Source: Hyphomicrobiales bacterium (GTDB taxonomy: Bacteria > Pseudomonadota > Alphaproteobacteria > Rhizobiales > Rhizobiaceae). From it: a DNA stretch of 59,976 nucleotides. Numbering within the stretch: position 1 is the stretch's first letter; every line of letters starts with the position of its first letter. The position numbers and the translations under genes were made by a program. The notes below the pieces were generated by a model, which was not told the DNA's origin, searched no databases, and saw only the letters and a program-made list of their open reading frames with translations. Positions 53,044 through 59,976 of the stretch are shown here, in pieces. The DNA is taken from contig UCOA01000053.1 in assembly GCA_900474095.1 (NCBI GenBank), forward strand, positions 1 to 59,976, given 5' to 3'.

Positions 53044-54714
53044 ATGACCAAAGATTTCACGACCGGATCGACCTACTCGCGACGCGACGCGCTGCGCCTG
53101 ATGGCAGCGGGCGGCGTCGCCTGCTTTGCCGCACCCAACCTCTTCGGCAAGCCTGCCTCTGCGCAAAACCTTCCAACAACCCCGACCGGCCGCGTCGTCG
53201 TCGGGCTTTCGCAAGAACCCACCGTCTTCAACCCGCTGATGGCGCATACCGAAGTTGACGATGCATTGCATTTCTCGGTGTTCGATGCGCTCTTTCGAAT
53301 GGACCCCAAGGGCGTTCTTCAGCCCAATCTCGCGGCCGAAGTGCCCACACAGAAAAATGGCGGCATTTCGCAGGACGGCCTGCAGTGGCGTGTTCGTCTG
53401 CGTGATGACGTCCGCTGGCACGACGGCGAGCCCTTCACGGCCGAGGATGTGAAGTTCACCCTTGAGCTCATCACCAATCCGAAATTCCGCGCGTGGCGCA
53501 CCGCGGGCCATTCGCTGGTGCGCGATATCACGGTGGTCTCGCCGACCGAGATCACCTGGCGGATGGAGGAGGCCTTCGCCCCCTACCTGTCGTTTCTCGC
53601 CGAAACCTTCATTGTTCCCAAGCACATCCTCGAAAAAGAGGCCGACCCCAACGCCGCCGCCTTCAGTCAGGCGCCTGTCGGCACTGGCGCATTCAAGTGG
53701 GCGCAGCGCATTGCCGGCGACCATATCGAACTCGTCGCGAACGCGGACTATTTCGGCGAAGGTCCATATGTCGAGCGGCTCGTCCTCAAATACATTCCTG
53801 ACATGACGGTCCTCTACACCCAGTTTGTAAGCGGCGACATCGACCTTGTCGACCAGGCATACATAACCGCCGACCATTACCAGGAAGCCAGCAAATTGTC
53901 GGGTCGTGTGGTGACCCTGGAGCCTGGGGCCTCGGTCGAGTCGATCTATCTCAATCTTGAGAAGCCGCAATTCAAGGATCCGGCGGTGCGCCAGGCGCTC
54001 TATGCCGCAATAGACAGAAAAACGATCATCGACGCAATCTATTACGGCATCCACAAACCCACCGAGACGTTCATGCCGCAGAATTCCTACTACTACAATC
54101 CGGACCTGCCGGCGCAGGAGTACAGCATCGACAAGGCGCGCCAGATCCTCGACGAAGCCGGCTGGGTACCGGGTCCCGATGGAATCCGCGCGAAGGACGG
54201 CGTTCGGTTGTCGTTCTCCAACGCAACGACGGCAGGCAACAATCTGCGTGAGCAGGTGCAGCAGTTCCTACAGCAATCGTTCGCCGAAATCGGCGTCGAG
54301 ATGACAATATCGAACCTGCCAGGGGCGGTCATGTGGGGCGATTTCTGGCTCAAATCGCAGTTCGACTCCGCCATCTCCGGCGTAACGAATGTTATCGCGG
54401 CCGACCCCGACGTCACCAATCGCCTGCACACCAGCGCAATTGTTGCAAAGGGCGGAAAGGGCTCGAACACCGGCCAATACTCCAACCCCGAGGTCGACGC
54501 GCTGCTCGAAAAAGGTGCCCGCACCTTCGACCCGGAAGCACGGCGCGCCATCTATCTTCGTGTGCAGGAAATCGTCCGCCAGGACCTGCCGTTCCTGCCG
54601 CTGTTTGCCTACACCAACGTGTTTGGCCGCAAGGAAGGGCTGGAGGGCTTCGAGTCGAATGCCAACACCCGCGTCGCATCCTGGCATGCTGCCGGATGGC
54701 ATTGGAAGAGCTGA
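53044..54714 (+). CDS. Oligopeptide-type ABC binding protein (Tat signal)
   Basis: 556 residues of solute-binding family 5. The N-terminus TYSRRDALRLMAAGGVACFA contains a twin-arginine motif and a hydrophobic core ending near PASAQN, so export is probably by Tat as a folded protein. Mature domain features: RVVVGLSQEPTVFNPLMAHT, WRVRLRDDVRWHDGEPFTAE DV, and C-terminal QEIVRQDLPFLPLFAYTNVF. Homologues bind peptides, opines or glutathione. Start ATG 53044 follows GGGAG; the frame open from 53005 overlaps the ATPase end. The linked oxidoreductase and SSADH suggest an amine or amino-acid conjugate as ligand. Confidence 0.92.
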   Translation: MTKDFTTGSTYSRRDALRLMAAGGVACFAAPNLFGKPASAQNLPTTPTGRVVVGLSQEPTVFNPLMAHTEVDDALHFSVFDALFRMDPKGVLQPNLAAEVPTQKNGGISQDGLQWRVRLRDDVRWHDGEPFTAEDVKFTLELITNPKFRAWRTAGHSLVRDITVVSPTEITWRMEEAFAPYLSFLAETFIVPKHILEKEADPNAAAFSQAPVGTGAFKWAQRIAGDHIELVANADYFGEGPYVERLVLKYIPDMTVLYTQFVSGDIDLVDQAYITADHYQEASKLSGRVVTLEPGASVESIYLNLEKPQFKDPAVRQALYAAIDRKTIIDAIYYGIHKPTETFMPQNSYYYNPDLPAQEYSIDKARQILDEAGWVPGPDGIRAKDGVRLSFSNATTAGNNLREQVQQFLQQSFAEIGVEMTISNLPGAVMWGDFWLKSQFDSAISGVTNVIAADPDVTNRLHTSAIVAKGGKGSNTGQYSNPEVDALLEKGARTFDPEARRAIYLRVQEIVRQDLPFLPLFAYTNVFGRKEGLEGFESNANTRVASWHAAGWHWKS

Positions 54715-54781
54715 CCTCCGCCGCCGCCGTCGCGAGTTGCGGCGGCGGCCCATCCATTGACGCTGTCATGAGGAGAGCTGA

Positions 54782-55732
54782 ATGCGTGGCTTCCTATTAA
54801 ACCGGCTCTCCCAGAGCCTCGTCCTGCTCCTGATCGTTTCGGTCATCGGGTTCGTCGTCCTGAACCTGATCCCGGGTGGCCCGCTGGCGCAATTTGGGCT
54901 TGATCCCAGCATGACCCAGGATGATCTCGACCGTCTCAAAGAACAACTGGGCCTCAACCGTCCGCTGTGGATGCAATATCTGGACTGGGCCTGGCGCCTT
55001 GTGCAGGGTGACTGGGGTCACTCCTTCCGTGACGGTGCGCCCGTTCTGGACGTGATCGGCCGGCACATTTTTGCAACGCTGTTGTTAATGGGGTCTTCCA
55101 CGATCATTGCGATCGCCGTCGGAACGTGGATCGGCATCCGTGGCGCCACGCACCGGTATTCGGTGTTCGACTATCTGGGGACGGTCGGCGCCATGGTGGC
55201 GCTGTCGATCCCGACCTTCTGGTTTGGGCTTATCGGCATCTACGTCTTTTCGCTTCAGTTGGGCTGGTTGCCGGCCGGCAACATGTACACGATCGGGGAT
55301 GGCTCGGCACTGAATTACATGCATCACCTGATCCTGCCGAGCATAGTGCTGGCGCTGGTCCATGTCGCCATCTGGAGCCGCTACATGCGATCCGCGACGC
55401 TGGACGTCATCAGCCAGGAATTCGTCAAGACAGCGCGTGCCAAGGGACTGAGCGAGCGGCGGATATTGATGAAACATGTCGTCGGCAACGCCCTGCTGCC
55501 AATGATCACGCTGGCGGGAGTGCAGCTTCCCAGCGTGCTGACGGGCGCCCTGGTTACCGAGACGGTGTTCACATGGCCCGGAATGGGTCGGCTGTTCCTG
55601 GATAGCCTCGGCTACAGCGACTATCCGGTGGTGATGGGACTGCTGATGTTCTCGGCCATTCTCGTGATCCTCGGCAATCTCATCGCCGACATCGCCGTCG
55701 CTGTCATCGATCCTCGTATCCGTTTGAGCTAA
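54782..55732 (+). CDS. Oligopeptide ABC permease (DppB-like)
   Basis: 316 residues, six membrane helices. N-terminal GFLLNRLSQSLVLLLIVSVI and LGLNRPLWMQYLDWAWRLVQ, then GALVTETVFTWPGMGRLFLD, are DppB/GsiC hallmarks; the EAA loop is EFVKTARAKGLSERRILMKH. Pairs with the DppC-like protein 36 bases downstream. GGAG six bases before the ATG. Confidence 0.94.
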   Translation: MRGFLLNRLSQSLVLLLIVSVIGFVVLNLIPGGPLAQFGLDPSMTQDDLDRLKEQLGLNRPLWMQYLDWAWRLVQGDWGHSFRDGAPVLDVIGRHIFATLLLMGSSTIIAIAVGTWIGIRGATHRYSVFDYLGTVGAMVALSIPTFWFGLIGIYVFSLQLGWLPAGNMYTIGDGSALNYMHHLILPSIVLALVHVAIWSRYMRSATLDVISQEFVKTARAKGLSERRILMKHVVGNALLPMITLAGVQLPSVLTGALVTETVFTWPGMGRLFLDSLGYSDYPVVMGLLMFSAILVILGNLIADIAVAVIDPRIRLS

Positions 55733-55768
55733 GCGCGTCATGAGACGCTCAACAGGGAGTCATCACTT

Positions 55769-56641
55769 ATGACCGCCATCGCCGCAAATTCGAACCTGGA
55801 CCGCTGGTGGAACAGCCGAACCGCACGCCGATTTATGAGCCACCATCTGGCTCTGCTCGGGATGGTCATGATCGCCTTACTGACGCTGGCGTGTGTCTTG
55901 GGTCCGTACCTGCTGCCCTATGATTCACTCTATATCGATCTGCGCGCCCGTTTTGCTCCCCCCTTGACCGGCAGCCACTATCTGGGCACCGATCCCCTGG
56001 GGCGGGACGTGGCGGCCCGGCTCTTCATGGCGGGACGTATTTCCCTGCTCGTCGGCTTTTCCGCCATGCTCTTGTCGACGCTCATCGGAACGCTCGTGGG
56101 CGTGATCGCAGGGTACCGCGGCGGCTGGCTCGGCATGGCGCTGATGCGCACAGTGGATGGCTTTCTGTCCTTCCCGTCGATCTTCCTGGTGCTGGCCCTC
56201 GCCGCAGCACTGAAACCCAGCCCGATCATGATTACCGTTGTCATCGCCGTCTCCAGCTGGATGGAGGTTGCCCGGATTGTCGAGGCCGAGGTCCGCTCGC
56301 TTCGCGAGCGCGAGTTCGTCCAGGCCGGGCGCATGTTGGGGCTAAGCGGAACCCATATCATGTTCCGCGAGATCCTGCCCAACGCCATCGGTCCGATCAT
56401 CGTCGCGGCCACCCTGACTGTTGCCCGGGCGATCCTCATGGAGGCCTATATCAGCTTCCTTGGCTATGGAATTCAGCCGCCGCTGCCCAGTTGGGGCAAC
56501 ATGCTGAACGGTGCGCAGCAGTATCTCGGGACCGCACCCTGGCTGGCGATCATTCCTGGTGCCGCCATTACCATCGCGGTCACCAGCTTCAACTTCATCG
56601 GCGACGGCCTGCGCGACGCGTTCGATGTTCGCGGGGATTGA
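55769..56641 (+). CDS. Oligopeptide ABC permease (DppC-like)
   Basis: 290 residues, six membrane helices with the N-terminal cytoplasmic tail usual for DppC/GsiD (RFMSHHLALLGMVMIALLTL). LTGSHYLGTDPLGRDVAARL is the conserved periplasmic block, EFVQAGRMLGLSGTHIMFRE the EAA loop and PSWGNMLNGAQQYLG the C-terminal motif. Completes the importer. GGGAG precedes ATG 55769. Confidence 0.94.
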   Translation: MTAIAANSNLDRWWNSRTARRFMSHHLALLGMVMIALLTLACVLGPYLLPYDSLYIDLRARFAPPLTGSHYLGTDPLGRDVAARLFMAGRISLLVGFSAMLLSTLIGTLVGVIAGYRGGWLGMALMRTVDGFLSFPSIFLVLALAAALKPSPIMITVVIAVSSWMEVARIVEAEVRSLREREFVQAGRMLGLSGTHIMFREILPNAIGPIIVAATLTVARAILMEAYISFLGYGIQPPLPSWGNMLNGAQQYLGTAPWLAIIPGAAITIAVTSFNFIGDGLRDAFDVRGD

Positions 56642-56826
56642 CGGCAAGGAAATCCGATCGGATCGGCAGGACGGGGGAAGCGTCGCCCCGCTCGTCGATT
56701 GTTTCGAGAGGTCGTGTGCTAACCGTAGCTGCTGACTTTTGATCAACGAGCAGGCCCAAAAGTCGCCTGTCTTCCTTGTCGGCAATCCCAGAAGGCCTTG
56801 GCCAAACGCAACGAGAAGTTAATCCC

Positions 56827-58137
56827 ATGGACGACTCCACAATCGCAGACAAGAACTCACCCTATTGGTGGGAAGCGGCACCCGTCAAACCACTGCCGCG
56901 GCAGCCGCTGGCCAAGAAACTCGACGTGGCGATCATAGGCGCCGGATACGCCGGGTTATCGGCCGGGCTCGTTCTGGCGCGCGAGGGGCGTTCGGTCGCG
57001 GCCTTCGATGCGATGAACCCGGGCGAGGGCGCCTCGTCGCGCAATGGCGGCATTACCAGCGGAAGCATCCGCCCGGACTACGCCACAATCACCCGGCGCT
57101 TCGGCGAAGACAAAGCCATCGCCATCGAGGCCGAGGGCAAGATCGCCCGCGAGTTCCTCTATGACTTCATCAGGACCGAAGGGCTGGACTGCGACTTCAA
57201 TCTGGTCGGCCAGTTCAAGGGCGTCATCGGGTTCGACCAATACGAGAAGACCGCCCGCAACGCCGAGACCCTGGCAAAAAGGCTAGGTATCGAATCTTAC
57301 GCCGTCCCGTATGCCGAACAACGCGACTACATCGGCACCGATTTCTATCGCGGCGGCATGGTGCGGATGGATATTGGCGGGCTGCATCCGGCCAAGTTCC
57401 ATGCTGAACTCCTAAGGGTGGCACTGGCTTCGGGACTGACGGTCCATTCCGGGACGCGTGTGACTTCAGTACAGAAAGATGGCTCCGAGTTCCGCGTCGT
57501 GACGTCGGCCGGCACGGTCCAGGCGCGCCAAGTCCTGGTCTGCACGGACGGCTATACCGATGGTGCGGTGCCCTTCCTGCGCCGCCGACTGGTGCCGGTT
57601 CGCAGCCGCATAATCGTAACAGAGGAACTCGCGCCTGACGTCATGGCGCGGCTGATGCCGAAGCAAATGATGATGACCGAAGGCCGCCAGCTCGGATTCT
57701 ACTATCGGCCGACGCCGGACGGCAAACGCATCCTGTTGGGCGGGCGCGACAGCTCTCGCGCTGGCGATCCGGATGGGCCTAAGCTCGTTCTGCGCAAGGG
57801 ACTCGTGAATCTCTTCCCCGAACTTGAAAACGTCCGTCTGTCGCACACCTGGTTCGGCAATGTCGCGATGCACCGCGACATGCTGCCCCGCATCTTCGAA
57901 AAGGACGGTGTGGTTTATGCCACCGGATTCTGCGGTTCGGGCGTCGTCTGGGCACCGTGGGTGGGCATACACGCCGCCCACAAGCTGCTGGGCCATCGCC
58001 AACAGGCGCACAGCGCCTTTGACTTCCGACCGCCGGCCTTCATTCCATTTTACAACGGCAACCCATGGTTTATGCCGGCTATTATTCAAGGCTATCGCAT
58101 CCAGGACCAAATCGCCTTGTACCGTGCTAGCCGCTGA
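56827..58137 (+). CDS. FAD-dependent amine/amino-acid oxidoreductase (PuuB-like)
   Basis: 436 residues. SPYWWEAAPVKPLP lead, then FAD-binding LDVAIIGAGYAGLSAGLVLA, the GEGASSRNGGITSG loop typical of PuuB/OrdL-type gamma-glutamylputrescine oxidoreductases and sarcosine-like oxidases, and GFCGSGVVWAPWVG near the C-terminus. It should oxidise a secondary or primary amine of the imported compound to an imine or aldehyde, which the SSADH downstream can process. ATG 56827 is chosen since family similarity starts here; the frame from 56776 has no ribosome-binding site. Confidence 0.88.
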   Translation: MDDSTIADKNSPYWWEAAPVKPLPRQPLAKKLDVAIIGAGYAGLSAGLVLAREGRSVAAFDAMNPGEGASSRNGGITSGSIRPDYATITRRFGEDKAIAIEAEGKIAREFLYDFIRTEGLDCDFNLVGQFKGVIGFDQYEKTARNAETLAKRLGIESYAVPYAEQRDYIGTDFYRGGMVRMDIGGLHPAKFHAELLRVALASGLTVHSGTRVTSVQKDGSEFRVVTSAGTVQARQVLVCTDGYTDGAVPFLRRRLVPVRSRIIVTEELAPDVMARLMPKQMMMTEGRQLGFYYRPTPDGKRILLGGRDSSRAGDPDGPKLVLRKGLVNLFPELENVRLSHTWFGNVAMHRDMLPRIFEKDGVVYATGFCGSGVVWAPWVGIHAAHKLLGHRQQAHSAFDFRPPAFIPFYNGNPWFMPAIIQGYRIQDQIALYRASR

Positions 58138-58462
58138 GAAGATGTCCGGCACCCGGCCCTTCGGCGGGAGCCGGCTCCTCGGCAGAAACCTCGTGGCAAC
58201 GACCGAAGATGTGACTGCCGCGTGCCGCAAAAACGTTATTTTCCACCGCGACCACACCGCTAGTCGATACATGCTGCTTGTCATCCTTCGCTAGTCTTAG
58301 CAGAGGAACAGGTGGAGGGGCAGTCTGGTCCCGTGTCTCCATCCCTCGGTCAGGCGCACCCGTCGGTGATCCTGTGTTGAGGGCATGCCGACGGCGCGGG
58401 ACGGACCTTCATGCACCGCGGCGGTTCTTGCAGCCGACGACTGATCGTCAGAGAGGAACACT
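58138..58462. other. 325-base gap before terminal SSADH
   Basis: No gene seen. The stretch 58141–58185 is rich in CCGG-type self-complementary sequence but no clean terminator with T tract is present. Co-transcription of the SSADH with the upstream operon is therefore possible. Confidence 0.35.
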
Positions 58463-59920
58463 ATGCTTCAGTTGAAGGACAAAGATCTATTCCGGCAGGC
58501 CGGCCTGATCGGCAGTGCCTGGTTAGGTGCTGCCACGGGCAAGACGATTGACGTCGTTGATCCAGCGAGCCAGACGACGCTAGGCACTATTCCGGATATG
58601 GGTACCATTGAAACTCGCGCAGCCATTCAGGCAGCCAGCGCCGCTTTTGCACCGTGGAAGAAAAAGACCCATGCCGAGCGCGCCGCCCTGCTAGAGCGGT
58701 GGCATGCATTGATGATCGAAAATCTCGAGGATCTTGCACTGCTCCTTACACTTGAGCAGGGCAAGCCACTCGACGAAGCCCGCGCGGAAATTCATTATGG
58801 CGCGTCCTTTGTCAAATGGTTTGCCGAGGAAGCCCGCCGCATCGGCGGCCACACCATTCCCTCGCCGACGGCGGATCGCCGCATCGTCGTGCTCAAGGAT
58901 GCTGTCGGCGTCTGCGCCATCGTCACACCGTGGAACTTTCCGAACGCGATGATTACCCGCAAGGTGGCCCCCGCATTGGCGGCCGGTTGTACGGTGGTGA
59001 TCAAGCCCTCTGAGTTCACGCCCTATTCGGCGCTCGCCCTCGGTGTCCTTGCCGAGCGCGCTGGCATTCCGGCTGGCGTCATCAACATCGTCACCGGCAT
59101 GCCGACGGAGATTGGCAACGAGATCATGGCGAACGAAACGGTGCGCAAGATCTCCTTCACCGGCTCAACGCGCGTCGGTTCGCTGCTGATGCGCGGCGCT
59201 GCGGACAGTATTAAGCGATTGTCGCTCGAACTCGGCGGCAATGCACCCTTCATCGTCTTCGACGATGCCGATCTCGACCTTGCCGTCGAGGGTGCCATTG
59301 CGTCCAAATTCCGAAATGGCGGGCAGACCTGCGTCTGCGCCAACCGGATTCTCGTTCAGGGCAGCGTTTACGCCGCCTTTGCCGAAAAGCTCAGCGCGCG
59401 CGTAAACGCGATGAAGGTCGGCCCGGGAACCGAACCCGGCAACGCCATAGGACCGATGATCAACGCTGCGGCGATCGAGAAGATCAACCTTCATGTCGAA
59501 GACGCGCTGGCAAAGGGCGCTAAGGTGGTAGCACGGGGCAGTTCGCTGCCGGAAGGCAAACAGTACATCGCGCCGATCGTCCTTACCGGGGCGACGGCCG
59601 AAATGCTGCTCGCCAGCGAGGAAACGTTCGGCCCGGTTGCTCCGCTCTTTCGCTTCGAAACGGAAGAAGAGGCGATCGATATCGCCAACGGCACGCCGTT
59701 CGGCCTCGCCGCCTATTTCTACACCGAGAACCTCAAGCGCTCCTGGCGAGTCGGCGAGGCGCTCGAATTCGGCATGATCGGGCTCAACACAGGGGCGATT
59801 TCCACCGAAGTGGCGCCTTTCGGCGGCGTAAAGCAGTCGGGGCTCGGGCGCGAAGGCGCGCAGGTCGGCATTGAGGAATATCTCGAAATGAAGAGCTTCC
59901 ACATTGGCGGTCTGAGTTAG
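58463..59920 (+). CDS. gabD: NAD(P)-dependent succinate-semialdehyde dehydrogenase
   Basis: 485 residues, the length of E. coli GabD (482) and closest to it among the three intact dehydrogenases here. KDKDLFRQAGLIGSAWL start, VTPWNFPNAMITRKVAPALA, Glu256 in LSLELGGNAP, nucleophile Cys290 in GGQTCVCANR (the double Cys spacing CVC is the GabD redox-sensitive pair), and PFGGVKQSGLGREGAQVG. Oxidises succinate semialdehyde or a homologue from amine breakdown. GAGGAACACT precedes the ATG. Ends 56 bases before the window edge. Confidence 0.93.
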   Translation: MLQLKDKDLFRQAGLIGSAWLGAATGKTIDVVDPASQTTLGTIPDMGTIETRAAIQAASAAFAPWKKKTHAERAALLERWHALMIENLEDLALLLTLEQGKPLDEARAEIHYGASFVKWFAEEARRIGGHTIPSPTADRRIVVLKDAVGVCAIVTPWNFPNAMITRKVAPALAAGCTVVIKPSEFTPYSALALGVLAERAGIPAGVINIVTGMPTEIGNEIMANETVRKISFTGSTRVGSLLMRGAADSIKRLSLELGGNAPFIVFDDADLDLAVEGAIASKFRNGGQTCVCANRILVQGSVYAAFAEKLSARVNAMKVGPGTEPGNAIGPMINAAAIEKINLHVEDALAKGAKVVARGSSLPEGKQYIAPIVLTGATAEMLLASEETFGPVAPLFRFETEEEAIDIANGTPFGLAAYFYTENLKRSWRVGEALEFGMIGLNTGAISTEVAPFGGVKQSGLGREGAQVGIEEYLEMKSFHIGGLS

Positions 59921-59976
59921 GCCGGGCTTTCTCGCCGGATAGTTTTTGTCCGATGCCTGCACCCGCTTACAAAGCC

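Noticed and set aside
1-59976. CRISPR arrays, insertion sequences, prophage or toxin–antitoxin genes
   Set aside because: No regularly spaced repeats, transposase DDE motifs, integrase signatures or phage structural genes were recognised on either strand.

Overview
The window looks like a chromosomal segment of a Rhizobiaceae-type alphaproteobacterium (Rhizobium/Agrobacterium/Ensifer relatives). The evidence is the order holB–metG–TatD–MBL hydrolase, a long-form purC, and the dense load of ABC, tripartite tricarboxylate and amino-acid catabolic genes. The genus is inferred from gene content only.

Region 1 (1–5.4 kb) is core: the 3' end of holB, a decayed MazG-like pyrophosphatase, metG, a TatD nuclease, an MBL-fold hydrolase, a convergent purC and tRNA-Glu(CTC). 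Everything to the right is accessory.

Region 2 (5.9–16.6 kb) is a divergent catabolic locus. The left arm carries an arginase-family ureohydrolase, an amino-acid binding protein, a class III aminotransferase, a gamma-glutamyltransferase-like hydrolase, a succinate-semialdehyde-type dehydrogenase and an SBF-like transporter. The right arm carries a GntR/FCD regulator, two permeases and an ATPase. A route guanidino acid to omega-amino acid to semialdehyde to dicarboxylate fits the gene set.

Region 3 (16.6–30.1 kb) mixes intact genes with gene wrecks. Intact genes are a LysR regulator with a D-threonine-aldolase-like/RidA pair, an SSADH, a cupin, an acid-sugar operon (DUF1537 kinase, PdxA2, unknown TIM barrel), LysR and GntR regulators and a DadA-like oxidoreductase. 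Relics of a siderophore ABC ATPase, aldehyde dehydrogenase, ArgE, GNAT, RidA, FAD oxidoreductase and an oligopeptide ABC ATPase lie between them. The SSADH and DadA-like genes share a duplicated promoter/operator block.

Region 4 (30.5–39.9 kb) is a self-contained tricarboxylate island. It holds a LysR regulator, a PrpF/4-oxalomesaconate-tautomerase-like isomerase, a TctCBA transporter and two genes that together resemble ATP-citrate lyase (ATP-grasp subunit plus a 903-residue CoA-ligase/citrate-synthase fusion). It reads as an import, isomerise, CoA-activate and cleave system for an unidentified tricarboxylate. It is the best candidate here for an undescribed pathway.

Region 5 (40.6–51.3 kb) has a chemoreceptor, an Alr/SSADH relic, a tartrate/malate-type dehydrogenase, a cupin, a 2-hydroxyacid dehydrogenase, an ArgE-like deacylase, a double-GNAT protein and an ornithine-cyclodeaminase-like enzyme. 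Region 6 (51.3–60 kb) is an operon of a two-domain oligopeptide ABC ATPase, Tat-exported binding protein, two permeases, an FAD oxidoreductase and a second SSADH. Many families in region 5/6 have broken copies in region 3, so the accessory part appears to be built from repeatedly copied amino-acid catabolic modules, several now decaying. I recognised no transposase, integrase or CRISPR array.
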